A DNA stretch of 64,000 nucleotides from the NCBI GenBank assembly GCA_029721435.1, contig CM056574.1, positions 248,001 through 312,000 of the forward strand. The letters run 5' to 3'. The notes under the pieces are model-generated. The model was not told where the DNA came from, did no database searches, and saw only the letters and a list, made by a program, of their open reading frames with translations. This DNA comes from Gymnothorax reevesii. Lineage: Eukaryota; Chordata; Actinopteri; Anguilliformes; Muraenidae. Positions 23,040 to 34,350 of the stretch are shown piece after piece. A program made the position numbers and the translations under genes. The stretch's first letter is position 1, and every line of letters begins with the position of its first letter.

Positions 23040-24464
23040 CAGTGGTACTTCTTCCTGGCCTAAACCCTGCTTGATCCTCTGTAATGATCTCTTCCGCTTG
23101 AGGTTTCAGCCTATTCAGCAGTATCTTCAGCATAACTTTGCTTGGATGACTGATTAGGATTACAGAGCGGTAATTTTGGCACATTTTAAGGTTCCCTTTC
23201 TTTGGTAGAGTGATTACTAAGGATTGTGTCCAGTGAGTTGGCCATCCACCACTCAGCCAAATCTTAGTGCAGATGGTGTGAAGTGCGTCAATCATGGCCT
23301 CTCCTCCTCCTTGTACAAGTTCTAATGGTACACTGTCAAGGCCTGCAGAGTCTGGCAAGCACTGCGGGGTCATCTTTTGTATCATAGTTATAAAGATCGC
23401 AGCTGTATTCTGTACGGCTCGCAATTATTTCTTTTCCTTCAGTAAGATTTTCTAGACTTATCTTGTATAGTACTAACCTTTCTTTGTGTTGTGGATGTTG
23501 CGTCCCTTACTATTTGTTAAGCCTGTTTGGTGTTGTTCCTTGCCAGGTTTGAGTTAACATTTTTGCACTTCTTATCTATCTAGCTTTCTTTGGCTCGTTT
23601 CATCGCTTTTCTGATGCTTTTTTTTGCTTTGCTGTACTGTTCAGCCCCCTCTTGGTGGAATCTTTTCTTTTTCAATTTCCTTCTCTCGTCGCACATGTCA
23701 AGGATGCCATCAGGGACCCATGATTTCTTCTTTGGCTAATGTTTTCCCAGTACCTCTGTGGCTGTGTCCGTGATTGGTGAAAAAGGTGTTCGTCAACTTG
23801 TCCAGTTTCTCCTGGTCTTCCTCTTCTCTTAGGATGGTTAACAGTGCAAATTTTCCCCCTATCTTGGCCTGGAATTCTTCTTTAACATCTGGATCCTTTA
23901 GCTTTACAAGGTAAAATCGCAATTTTGTGCCTGTTTTTTTGGTGACTTTCTTGAGATGTACTCAAAATGTCATCAGTAGTAGATCGTGATCGCTTCCAAT
24001 GTCAGCTCCTGGAAAACTTCTTGTTCTGGTGATGTTGATACCAGTACGGAACGCTTCTTCACCAGAGTACAATCAATCTGCTGGTGGTGGAGTCCACCAG
24101 GGCTATGCCACGTTCATCTCCTTGACGCTTTCCAAAGGTGTTGGCCAACAGTAGGTTGTTCCTGCTGGCAAACTTGGAGTCGTAGACCTCTGTCATTTGT
24201 CTCTGTATTTGCATATCTGCTGCAAGTGTCGTACCAGTCTTTGGATGCATCTTGGCCTACTTTGGCATTCCAGTCCCCCTGTACTATTAAAATGTTTTTT
24301 TTTGTGTGTTTGTTCAAGGATGGTCCTGTAGCTCTTCATAAAACTCTTCAACTTGTTCATCGTCGTAGTCAGTTGTTGGTGCATATACTTGTACAATGGT
24401 GATGTTGAGGGGTTGTTCCAAGTCGCAAGGTAATGATCCGACTGGATATTGGGCGGGAACTAAG
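23040..24464 (-). pseudogene. APE-type LINE: endonuclease C-terminus, linker, RT fingers
   Basis: From the right: IVQVYAPTTDYDD (about 24400-24360), LIVQGDWNAKVGQD (about 24290-24250, the GDWN catalytic motif of APE endonucleases), a fragment matching RRWTWH, and AQNCDF near 23925. Then a charged linker, and RT fingers with PKKGNLKMCQNYR and ILISHPSKVMLKILLNRL, ending in AGFRPGRSTTE at about 23040, where foreign sequence starts. Multiple frameshifts are present. Confidence 0.8.
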
Positions 24465-25551
24465 TGTAACGGGGTTACTATAGATAGTTGAAGTTCGTCA
24501 AAATTAATTTCAATGTTCATTCGGTATTCCATTTATATTCAAGAGGGTCATTGAGCCTTTGTAATTTCTTTTGGTAGAAGCCTTTTTCTTCAGCCTGCAT
24601 CTGTGCAAGGCTTATTATGTTTGTTTGATTGGGGTACCCCCATGTGGCGGGCGGTGGTGGTATTTATAGAAAAACGAAATCGTCAGCTAGCCCTCTTGCT
24701 CGCTGATGATTTTCACTGCAGTACGTACTGAAACGGCTCCGTCAATTGTTTCAAATATTAAGTCTCAAAAGTTACTTTGCTCGGATTAAAGTGTAATATG
24801 AATGACATGAATTGTCCCGTCATGTTTTGTGACTGTTGTTGAGTCATCAACTCATATGTATATTGCTTAATCGTGCGAAGTGTGTTTGCTAACTGTGGTA
24901 GCCATTGCAGCTAGCGTTTAGTTGCTCTGCCTCATAAACTCGTGTTCAGAGAAATACCGCGCAGCTACAGTAATTTACATCAAGCATTTATTTCAGTATT
25001 ATAATTGTAACTTTATTCGGACGTGTATAGGAGCTGGAGCTGAATTGTACGTTATACCACCGACCATGTAAATGTATTTGTCTAACAGGTACGTTTTTAT
25101 TTTCGTTTCAGGAAAATGTCGTTGTTGGCCTGCTTTAAAGAACACTGTAAAAGCCTTTGTCATACTAGTATTTTGCAGGTTTCACATTAACTTAAAAAAA
25201 GATGGGTTCGTGGTAATCTCTGTAATTATATGATCATCTGATTAGATGTAGCACGGATAAGCAGAATGTATATTTGTTTGTAGATTTTCATTCTGTAATG
25301 CAAACATACTTTTATTTGGTTCGAAAAAAAACTATACGATCACACTGTAATGAGCTAGCTCTCTTGCTCGCTGATGGTTTTCACTGCGGAGCTGGAGCTG
25401 AATTGTATGTTATACCACCGACCACCGACCATGAATATGTATTTGTCTAACAGGCGCTGGCGCTGAAATAAATTCCGCGAACCTGAAAGAAGTTGTGGCG
25501 TGATTCCTTCTGTCAGCCGAGATTGAACTGGAAATACTGAGAGGGGTTACA
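24465..25551 (+). repeat. Solo LTR (1087 bp) in the LINE
   Basis: Begins TGTAACGGGGTTAC and ends GAGAGGGGTTACA, so TG...CA with short inverted ends. It is flanked by TAAG at 24461-24464 and 25552-25555. Removing it and one TAAG restores the LINE reading across the site (VLSSRPISSR), which confirms both boundaries. Internally, two blocks recur in direct orientation: TCTTGCTCGCTGATG (about 24695 and 25360) and GAGCTGGAGCTGAATTGTA (about 25031 and 25387). No coding region. Orientation is arbitrary without an internal domain. Confidence 0.75.
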
Positions 25552-25555
25552 TAAG

Positions 25556-26340
25556 TACCGTTCCAAGAATGTTTTTGTGGACCAAAAATCCAACCCCATG
25601 CTCATATCCATCTTTCCTTCCACTGTAGTAGATCTTGTGACCATCCTCCATTGTTATTTCTCCAAAGTTCCTCCATCTAACTTCAAATAAGCCAATGACA
25701 TGCCAGGCATATCTCATCATTTCATGTGTTAATTCTTTGAGTTTCCCTGCAGCATTTAGTGTTATTACATTCTACGTTCCTACTGTGATGTTTCGTCCTC
25801 TGATGGTTTTAGGTGTCTTCTCATCAGTAGCATACTTTTCACCTCTGCCCTGGTGTGCAGCAGTTGGCGCGGTCCTTGGTGTCCCGGGCGGCGACCGATC
25901 CGGTATGGTTTTAGTAGTTGTCGTCGTCGTCGTCATCATATAGTGTGTCTAGGGCGGTTGAGACTTGGCGGAGCCCATCGCTCTCCAAGTCCGATTACAG
26001 CCAAAATACTTCCACTCGGCGACTCGCCTTGATCGCGGATACGTGGTCGTTTAGCTCAACTTGGTGCCCTTTTGCCCTGGCTGGTGGATTAAACTTGGAA
26101 GACATTCGCCCAATTATACCGTGTCAACATCACCTCCTCACATGGTTTAGCATGCCAACTGAGGCAAAGTCTCGGGGTGTGGAGCTTGGAGCCAACATGT
26201 GAGAGACTAAGGAGATGGATGAGGAACAGTGGCGCCCATCCAGCCTACTGTCTACGATGGCACAGTGCAGCTGCCAGACATCAAAGGTACCACCTCAATC
26301 CAAAGCCCCGACACCCCTTAGCAGATCTCATGTCAGTTGA
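25556..26340 (-). pseudogene. APE-type LINE: endonuclease N-terminus
   Basis: Minus-strand reading gives VGTWNVITLNAAGKLKEL (about 25795-25740), HEMMRYAWHVIGLFEVRW (about 25735-25680) and YSGRKDGYEHGVGFLVH (about 25640-25590). These are the N-terminal motifs of an apurinic-type endonuclease (the N of WNV and the E of EVRW). Upstream to about 26340 is the probable 5' untranslated part, with a (GAC)n run at 25918-25935. Confidence 0.75.
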
Positions 26341-26832
26341 AACTCTCCAAAAAATCCTCATTAGTATTACCCCATTTTCTTACCTATTATTACAATAATG
26401 TATCCAAAACTCATATGTTAATATCTACACATAATAAACAATGAAAAATGGGCAAAAGTACAGGTAATAGCAGCCTATAATACTATCAGAAGTCAGTTCA
26501 TCATGCACTTTCAAAATTAAAAGCATCAACCTTGCCCTCGTCTAAGATTCTTTTGCTTGAAATAACATTTTAGTTATGATAAGTGTGTACAACACATATC
26601 AATGATTAGAATCCTGGAGGAGGGCAACGTAATGTATTGGGGCTAGGGTTAGGGTTACAGGAGTAAGAAATCTTGGTAGTTTGATATACAATATTCACAG
26701 TAGTAATGATGACTAATAATTTTTCATACTTATTAAAATGAAATAATGGCTTGTTGCAGTGAAAAAAATACAGTTTATACCATTCTTTGTTATTATATCA
26801 GACAATTCTTTGAATAAATAGGAAATGATATA
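26341..26832. other. Non-coding, nothing recognised
   Basis: AT-rich. One GGGCTAGGGTTAGGGTTACAG at about 26639-26659 is too short to be an interstitial telomere. Confidence 0.55.
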
Positions 26833-28350
26833 CAGTGGGGGAAAAAAGTATTTTACCCCTTGCTGATTTTGCAGGTTTGCCCACGAACAAAGAGTGCAAC
26901 GGTCTATATTTTAATGATAGGTTTATTTTAACAGTGACTGACAGAATATCACCAAAAAAGTGGAAGAAGACATTGTATGCATTTTAGGAATTTATTTGCA
27001 TATTTTTGGTCAAAAATAAGTATTTGACCCCCTGGACAAACAGCATGTTCATATTTGATAGAAAAGCCATTATTGGCCAGCACAGATGTCAAACAATTTT
27101 TATAGTTGTTGACAAGGTTTGTGCACACTTTGGCAGGGATGTTGGCCCACTCCTCCCTGCAGACAGCCTCCAAATCATTCAGGTCCCGAGGCTGTCACCT
27201 TGCAACCCGAATTTTAAGCTCCCTCCAAAGATTTTCAATTGGATTCAGGTCTGGCGACTGGCTAAGCCACTCCAGACCCTTGTTTTACTTCTTCTTCAGC
27301 CACTCTTTTGTTGCTTTGGCGGTGTGCTTAGGGTAGTTGTCGTGCTGAAACACCCATCCTCGACCCATGTTCAGCTCTCTCACTGAGGGAAGGAGCTGTT
27401 GGTCCAGAATTCCACGGTATATGGCCCCGTCCATCCTCCCCTCAATGCAATGAAGTTGTCCCGTCCCCTTGGCTGAAAAGCACCACTGTGCTTGACGGTG
27501 GGGATGGTGTTCTTTGGGTTGTACTCTGTGTTCTTTGCCCTCCAAACACGGCGAGTTGAGCCCAGAAAGTTCTATTTTGGTCTCATCTGACCGCATCACC
27601 TTCTTCCAGGCCTCTTCTGAGTCATCCAGGTGGTCAATGGCAAACTTCAGGCAGGCCTGTACATGTACCTTCTTGAGCAGGGGGACCTTGCGTGCGCTGC
27701 AGGATTTCAATCCATGACCGCGAAGTGTATTACCAACTGTTTCTTTTGTAACTGTGGTCCCAGCTGCCTTCAGTTCATTAACCAGTTCCCCCCTTGTGAT
27801 TCCTCACCGTTCGCATGATCAGGGACATCTCACGAGGCGAGACCTTGCATGGAGGCCCAGATCGAGGGAGGTTGGCGGCAGTGTAGTACTTCTTCCATTT
27901 TCTGATAACTGCACCGACAGTTGATCTTTTCTCTCAAAGTTGCTTTCCGATTCTCTTGTAGCCCATCCCAGCCTTGTGTAGGTCAAAAATCTTGTCCCTG
28001 ATGTCTTCAGACAGCTCTTTAGTCTTACCCATGGTGGAGATGTTGGAATCTGGTTGTTTGGGAGTGGACAGGTGTCTTTTATGCAGGTAATGAGGTGAGG
28101 CAGGTGTATTTGATGTAAATAATTAATTGGGATTGGGGGTGTGTCTTAAAGAAAGACTAACTGGCTTGTGGGACCCAGAATACTTGCTGTTTGGTAGGGG
28201 GTCAAATACTTATTTTTCCTCATCAGATGGTTATCAATTTTTATAAATTCATATGATGTGATTTTCTGAAATTTTCTTTGTGATTCTGTTTCTCACAATT
28301 AGAATGTATATACAATTAAGATTATAGATCGTTGCATTCATTGTAAGTGG
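26833..28350 (-). mobile_element. Tc1/mariner transposon, one end cut by an LTR
   Basis: The left end is intact: TA (26831-26832) then CAGTGGGGGAAAAAAGTATT. The right side carries the inner part of the matching repeat (AATACTTATTTTTCC at 28205-28219, ATCGTTGCATTC at 28328-28339) and then stops at 28350, where the Gmr1-like LTR begins. About 45 bases of terminal repeat are missing, and they are not found beyond the other end of the LTR element at 34850. Confidence 0.85.
26960..28032 (-). pseudogene. Tc1 transposase, broken
   Basis: Starts ATG at 28032 ([19 protein letters not shown]), with the paired-like N-terminal region [11 protein letters not shown], a TGA, and [15 protein letters not shown] as the linker. 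After frameshifts, DDE motifs follow: [11 protein letters not shown] (first Asp, about 27600), [15 protein letters not shown] (second Asp, about 27350). The C-terminal part [19 protein letters not shown] is at about 27165. The segment with the third acidic residue was not found intact. A decayed copy of about 340 codons. Confidence 0.85.
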
Positions 28351-28855
28351 TGTTATGGCCCCAATTTGTTATTACATTTACAACCTAACAGCAACAGCAA
28401 CAGCAAGGGATGACAGACACAGTATTAAAAACTTAAACACATTTAATGAAAAAAACAAAGACTAAACTACTATCTACACTTAAGACCAAGATTGAACACA
28501 ACAAAAACAGAAATATTTACAGTCCCTCTTTGTTGGGGTGGCTTGGTGATGTCCTGGGCAAGGAAAAATGCTCTAACACAGGCAAAAATCCACAAAAGAA
28601 AACTTCACAGGTCTTGAACAGAATGACAGGTCTGGTCACACGTATCGTTCTTCTTGCAATTTCTCCTACTACTTTACTGTCTCAATTCTACTCCTTATAT
28701 ACTCTTTTGCAGACCCCACCCACATTTAGACCTTTTTTTTTTAATTTTCGGGGACTTGCCCCAGACATGTCCAGGACATGTCTAAACCTAGCTCCAGTCT
28801 GAGCTCAATAAAAAAAGGTAAATACTGCCATTTAGTGGCCTATATTCACATTACA
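28351..28855 (-). repeat. 3' LTR of the complete Gmr1-like element
   Basis: 505 bp, TGTAATGTG...ATAACA on the minus strand. The preceding TTTTGGAATGGAGG (28856-28869 on the other strand) is the purine tract, the same as in the 5' element at 2370. TATA-like TATATAAGG near 28692-28701. In its middle (about 28740-28780) it follows the inverted LTR at 28887-29390 rather than its own 5' LTR. Confidence 0.9.
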
Positions 28856-28886
28856 CCTCCATTCCAAAAGGGAAAAATATTGACTC

Positions 28887-29390
28887 TGTAATGTGAATAG
28901 AGGCCACTAGATGAGAGTATTCACCTTTTTTTTTGTTAAGCTCAGACTGGGGTTATGTTTGGACATGTTTCAGACATGTCTGGGGCAAGTCCCCGAAAAT
29001 TAAAAAAAAAAAGAGGTCTAAATGTGGGTGGGGTCTGCAAAAGAGTATATAAGGAAAAGAATTGAGACAGTAGTAGTAGGAGAAATTGCAAGAAGAACGA
29101 TACGTGTGACCAGACCTGTCATTTCTGTTCAAGACCTTTGAAGTTTCTTCTGTGGATTTTTGGCTGTGTTTGAGCATTTTTTTTCTCACCCAGCACATCA
29201 CCAGGAAACCCACAAGGACTGTAAATATTTCTGTTTTTTTTTACTAATCAATCTTGGTCAGTTAGTTAGTTGTTATTAGTCTTTGTCTTTGTTTAAAAAT
29301 TAAATGTGTTTAAGTTTTTAAAACTGTGTCTGTCATCCCTTGCTGTTGCTGTTGTGTTGTAGATTGTAATAAGAAATTGGGGCCATAACA
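28887..29390 (+). repeat. Inverted Gmr1 LTR inserted beside the 3' LTR
   Basis: 504 bp, starting TGTAATGTGAATAG and ending GGGGCCATAACA, flanked by ACTC at 28883-28886 and 29391-29394. Removing it joins TTGACTC to ATAAAGG, which is the sequence found in the 5' element at 2341-2355, so it is a real insertion. It lies head-to-head with the 3' LTR, 31 bp apart, forming a palindrome of about 1 kb. TATATAAGG is at about 29046-29054. As a promoter it would read antisense through the host element. Confidence 0.9.
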
Positions 29391-29478
29391 ACTCATAAAG
29401 GCAAAATTTTTCTTTTCAATACAAAATGGTTAAGTGGACCCTTGTCTATATATACATATCATACAATATTCAAATAAA

Positions 29479-29486
<8 letters not shown>

Positions 29487-29513
<27 letters not shown>
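29487..29513. repeat. (TA)n microsatellite
   Basis: About 13 TA units at the 3' edge of the RNase H region; a shorter (TA)n is at the same place in the other copy (about 2275-2292). Confidence 0.8.
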
Positions 29514-29520
<7 letters not shown>

Positions 29521-30700
29521 TCAAACACGGGATAAGGAATCAGCAATTACATTGTCCGTACCCTTTACATGCTTAATTTCCAAGTCAAACTCCTGTAAAA
29601 TCAAACTCCAATTCAACAATCTCCGATTCTTGTTTTTCATCTTACTCAAAAACATTAACGGATTGTGGTCAGTGTACACAATCATTGGCTTTTCCCCTGT
29701 ACAAACATAAACCTCAAAGTGTTGTAAAGAAAGGACGAGAGCCAACAGGTCCTTCTCTATTGTGGAATAGTTCGTTTGGTGGCGATTGAACTTCCTGGAG
29801 AAGTATGCCACGGGATGCTCAATGTCATCAGAGTCACTTCTCTGTAGGAGCACAGATCCACGAGCTTGGTCGCTAGCATCGACCGCGATGGAGAACAGTT
29901 TGTTGAAGTCAGGAGATTTGAGCACGGGGAAGTGACACAGCAGAGACTTCAGGCGATCGAAGGCTCTCTGGCATGCATCATCCCAAGTGAACTTTACGCC
30001 TTTCTTCAGTTGGTAAGTTAGACTGAGAGCAATCTCAGCAAAGTTCTCGCAGAACTTGCGGTAGTACCCGATCATTCCAAGGAAGCGGCGCAAAGCTTTT
30101 TTGTTGTCAGGAACTGGAAAGTCTATGATGGCTTGGACTTTAGCATTTATGGGTGCCACCTTACCCTGGCCTATGACGTAGCCAAGATAGGTGACAGTAG
30201 CACAACCAAAGTCACTCTTGTTCAGGTTAACAGTCAGGTTAGCCTGGGTCAGGCGCTGGAACAACGTCTCTACATCTTTTAGATGTTCTTCCCAGGAGTC
30301 ACTCCATGTGATCAGGTCATCGATGTATGCACTCGTGTGTGGCAATCCGGCGATTGTAGACTGTATCATCCTTTGGAATGTGGCTGGGGCATTTTTCATC
30401 CCAAAGGGTAGGACTTCATACTGGTACAACCCAGATGGTGTGGCAAAAGCAGAGATGCTCTTGGCCCTCTCAGTTAAAGGCACACACCAATAACCCTTCA
30501 ATAAATCAATCTTGGTCAGAAACTTTGCTTGCCCTACTCTATCAATACAATCATCAATCCTAGGTATTGGAAACACATCAGTTCTAGTTACAGCATTGAC
30601 TTTGCGATAATCTGTACAGAATCTAGTACTTCCATCAGGTTTTGGAACTAGCACACAGGGTGAACTCCTATCTGAGTTGGAGGGTCTGAAATATCATGTT
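29521..30700 (-). pseudogene. pol: Gmr1-like pol: RT and RNase H (open for 377 codons)
   Basis: The longest intact frame of the element runs from about 30693 down to 29521. RT motifs in order: LVPKPDGSTRFCTDYRKVN, FLTKIDLLKGYWCVPL, FATPSGLYQYEVLPFGMKN, and catalytic AYIDDLITW (about 30330-30305). RNase H follows with IAVDASDQARGSVLL (first Asp), FNRHQTNYSTIEKDLLALV (Glu) and VYTDHNPLMFLSKM (Asp), ending NVIADSLSRV. A one-base loss near 30690 separates it from the upstream integrase frame. It makes the cDNA and removes the RNA strand. This is the best-kept pol piece in the window. Confidence 0.92.
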
Positions 30701-32110
30701 CTAACATGTACTCAACCTCTTTCTCAGCAATCTTTCTCTTTTGAGGATTCATTCGGTACGGATGCTGCCTTATTGGTTTGGCATCACCAACATCTACATC
30801 ATGGGAGGCTATAGAAACTCTTTTTGGAACATCAGGAAACAGATCCTCATATTTCTTGATCAACCTCTTAAACTGATCTCTCTGTGACGGTTCTAAGTGC
30901 TGGAGTTTTACATCAAGATTTTGCAACACTTCAGAATTTGACAATTTACATGAAAGAACTTCAGCTTTAATTCTAGGTTCATCATCTTGAAACTCCCCCT
31001 CATTTTCACATGTCTCTACCATGGGAGAATCTGAAGTGACAGCTGCAACCCTAGCATTTCTGTCATGATAAGGCTTCAGCATGTTAATGTGACACAACTG
31101 TTTTGGCTTTCTCCTATCTGGAGTTTTCACAAGGTAATTGAGATCATTGAGTTTTGTCAGAATTTCATAAGGACTATGAAATCTAGCCTGCAATGGATTG
31201 GACTGCAAGGGAAACAACACAAGGACCTTGTCTCCTAGTTTAAACTCAGGGCTTCTAGCCTTATGATCATACCAAGTTTTCATTTTTCCCTGACTTGATT
31301 TCAAGTTCTCTTTGGCTAGGTCACAAGCTGCATGCAGTCTTTCCTTGAACTTGCTAACATAGTCTAACAGACTGATATGCGGCTCTTTCTCTTACCATTG
31401 TTCATTCAACAATAGCAAAGGTCCTCTCACTTCATGGCCAAACACTAGCTCAAACAGACTGAATCCAGTAGACTCCTGCACTGCTTCTCTAGCTGCAAAC
31501 AACAGCAAATGAACACCTTCATCCCAGTCTTTTTCATGATCATAACAATAAGTTCTCATCATTATCTTGAGAGTGGAATGAAACCGCTCTAAGGCACCCT
31601 GACTCTCTGGACGATAGGCACTAGAAAGAATCTGCTTCGCACCTAGTTCATACACAGCCTACTGAAACAATCCAGAAGTGAAATAGTTACCTTAGTCTGA
31701 CTGAATTTCCCTGGGAAGGCCAAACAATGTGAAGAACTTTATCAAAACCTCGAGATTGCAGTTGTCTTGATGTTGCGTAGAGGTATGGCTTCAGGGAATC
31801 TGGTAGATGCACACATGATGTCAACAAGTACTGATTTCCAGATCTAGTCTTGGGTAATGGACCAACGCAATCAACAAAGACCTTAGAGAAGGGCTCCCCA
31901 AATGCTGGGATAGGCTGCAATGGAGGTACAGGTGGGTCTAACTGGTGTTTTCCAACTACTTGACAAGTGTGACAGGTTTTGCAAAAATTGGAAACATCTT
32001 TCCAAAGCCCAGGCCAGAAGAAGTGTTTCATGATCTTATCAACAGTCTTGTTAACACCAAGATGACCTCATAAAGGTAAACTTTGAGCCATTGTTAAGAT
32101 GTCATTCCTG
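30700..32110 (-). pseudogene. pol: Gmr1-like pol: integrase and linker
   Basis: Lies upstream of RT in the transcription sense. HHCC zinc motif: GHLGVNK (about 32070), MKHFFWPG (about 32030), CKTCHTC (about 31975). Core: FVDCVGPLPKT holds the first Asp (about 31885); the second Asp block is damaged by a stop at 31693-31695 and a frameshift; RPESQGALERFHSTLK has the Glu (about 31610-31560). The C-terminal domain (FKLGDKVLVLFPLQSNP) and the linker with LCHINMLKPY lead into the pre-RT region (HPYRMNPQKRKIAEKEVEYM). The intervening frames carry stops. Confidence 0.88.
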
Positions 32111-32114
32111 TAGA

Positions 32115-32525
32115 CCTTCGGAACAACAATTTGCTAAACCACTGCCTAATCTGCATTGGCAGGGATATTCAGAGGGTGCCACTTCTGCATCAACACGCCA
32201 TCCTTTAGATAATAGCCAACTGGAACTGCGTCTTTTTCTTTATCAGGAAGGGCCCTCCTCTTTGGTGCACAAATTTCAGGATCATTTGTTTGCTCCTAAA
32301 TCAGCCGCTTTCTGGACAGAGACAAGTCCCCAGACACATCAGAATCACCAGACTCATCTGGTTGGCTGAACAGAGAACTGATAAAAGTATCTGATAAGTC
32401 CTCAAACGTAGAAACCATAGTAGGTCGAACAGAGTCCTGATGCGAACCACCTGAGTCCTGACTATTCACTGTGCTGGGCGGCACCACATCATCTTCTTCT
32501 TTAGCCTTCTTGGCCATAGCACGAG
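32115..32525 (-). pseudogene. Spacer between protease and integrase
   Basis: An acidic segment starting VTRAMAKKAKEEDD (about 32530) and ending near DAVPVGYYLKDGVLMQKW (about 32230-32180), with a TAA at about 32296. The last motif resembles the N-terminal lead into retroviral-type integrases. It is continuous with the protease frame apart from stops. Confidence 0.6.
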
Positions 32526-32972
32526 TCACCGCACAGAAAGGATACAGAGATGGGTCTTCATCGCCATCTTCAGTGCTCGGCTGTGAAGTAAGATGAACGG
32601 GGGAACTACATTGCCCCCAGCAAGGTCATTGCCTAGCAACAGAGAAACCCCCTTGATAGTTAGACTTGACATAAGTCCCACCTTTACCTCTCCTGTAACT
32701 AAATCTGACTTCAAGAATACAGAGCGCAGGGGTACAGATACAGTTCTCCCTTCAATACCTTGTACAAGTATGAAATCCCCAGAAGCGGTCTCATCACGTA
32801 ACTCCAAGGAGTCCATCAACAAAAGTGACTGAGAAGCTCCGGTATCCCTTAGCATGGGGACAGGAGGAGAATGCTCATTCAGAGCCACAAATCCCTCTAA
32901 CACAAATGGAAGAAATTCCTCCCTCACAAAGTCAGCAGTATCAGGCTTCTTAGCCCCACAAGGAGCAGGCAA
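32526..32972 (-). pseudogene. pro: Gmr1-like aspartic protease
   Basis: 148 open codons. The active-site triad is PMLRDTGASQSLLLM (D-T-G, about 32850). Later VLLGNDLAGGNVVPPF (about 32650-32610) is the usual flap-to-second-half hydrophobic stretch with GNDL. A retroviral-type protease acts as a homodimer and would cut the gag-pol polyprotein. The relative at 37342-37880 has the same two motifs. Confidence 0.85.
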
Positions 32973-32993
32973 TTTAGCAGATCGGTCATCTCC

Positions 32994-34263
32994 TACAGGG
33001 GTTTCTGACCATCTACTACAGGGGTTTCTGACCTTGTTTTCACAAAGGCATTTGGTTTGGTATCCTTTTCTTTTTCTTTCTTAGCTTTAAGGAACCAACA
33101 TTTAGTTGTAACATGACCATATTTCTTGCAATAATTGCAAACTAGACCACTTTTGTCACTGTCAGCTTTCACACTTTGATCAGACCTGTGACTGGATTTC
33201 TGTTCACCATCACCAGATTTGTCTTTGGTTTTGGGTGAGGAATCTTGGGTATCACCATTACCTTTTTTTCTGAAATTGGGACCATCTATTGTTCCTGCTA
33301 GACTGAAATTTGGACTTACGTGTGAGAACATATTCATCCGCAAATTTGGCAGCTGATTACAAATTCAGTGCTTGCTTCTCATTCAGGTAGGTCTTAATAT
33401 CATCCTTAACACAGTTCTTGAATTATTCAAGTAACACCATCTCTTTTAGTGAGTTGAAATCATCCTTGACCTCCATAGAAGTACACCAGCGCTCAAAGCA
33501 AACCTTCTTCTCATTAGCGAATTCCACATGAGTCTGATTGTCAGATTTCTTCAGACCTCTGAATATCTGTCGGTAAGCCTCTGGAACCAACTTATAAGCT
33601 CTCAAAATAACCTTTTCGACAACCTCATAATCAGTGGAATCATCTGCAGACAAAGCCGAGTAGGCTTGTTGAGCTTTACCCTTGAGGACAGTTTGCAACA
33701 TCAGAGGCCAGTGTTCCTTTAGCCACTGGCAACTCTTTGCTACCTTTTCAAAGCACTGGAAATAGTTGTCTACATCCTTTTCTGCAAATGGAGGGACCAG
33801 TTTTACCTCCTGGCTAGCCCGAAATTTATTTACATTTGCTATTTTTATTTTTAGATGCTCCAATTGGAGCCTTTCTTCTCAAATGAATTTCTGTAAATCG
33901 AAATTTCTCTGTCTTGCTAATTTTTCTAATTCAAATTCTCTTTTTTTCTTTTTCCTCCCTTTCTTTCTCTCATTCTGCCCTCTCAAATTCTCTTTGTTTT
34001 TCTTTTTCCTCTCTTTCAATCTCTAGCATTTTTAATTTTAGTTCCATTTCTGTATTTGGATTTTCCACTGGAAACTGTTCCAGAACTCCTGCTGCAAACA
34101 CATTTTCATCAATGTAATATTCAACAATCTCTCTAGCCAGTCTTGCTTTTCACATGGCTGGTTTTACCTCTGTCAGCTCTAAATGTCTTCATATTTCTTG
34201 CAGTTCTGTCTTTTTAAAAGACTTCAAAGCCTCTACGGTTGATGATACCAAGAAATCATCCAT
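32994..34263 (-). pseudogene. gag: Gmr1-like gag
   Basis: Probable start ATG at 34263 (MDDFLVSSTVEAL), about 90 bases after the primer site. An N-terminal part with two TGA stops is followed by a Lys/Arg/Glu-rich coiled-coil region (ERKGGKRKKREFELEKLAR, about 33980-33920). The capsid-like part (VPPFAEKDVDNYFQCFEKVA, YKLVPEAYRQIFRG) comes next, and then a zinc knuckle VCNYCKKYGHVTTKCW (C-x2-C-x4-H-x4-C, about 33135-33090). Gag would form the particle and bind RNA. Stops near 33420 and 33360 break it. The same layout is seen in 38741-40034. Confidence 0.85.
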
Positions 34264-34350
34264 TGCTGTTGATTTGTCATAGGAAAATTCCAAAAACAAT
34301 TATACAATTTGAAATGTTAGATTTTCAATAAATGACTCACACAATGGTTT

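Larger units (their letters stand above)
21640..26340 (-). mobile_element. APE-type LINE, heavily nested
   Basis: Pieces of one LINE in order on the minus strand: endonuclease N-terminus (26340-25556), rest of endonuclease (24464-23960), a charged linker (about 23960-23450), RT fingers (23424-23040), and RT C-terminus (about 22080-21640). The gaps are filled by a solo LTR (24465-25551), a MITE (22097-22170) and a fragment of a different LINE (about 22190-23035). The family is the one often mis-annotated in fish and invertebrates as craniofacial development protein 2-like; I place it near RTE-type elements without certainty. Confidence 0.8.

Noticed and set aside
26639..26659. GGGTTAGGG-like stretch as interstitial telomere
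   Set aside because: Only about two units; chance or simple drift explains it.
30191..30563. Plus-strand frames over the Gmr1-like RT
   Set aside because: Antisense shadows of pol, with no domain of their own.
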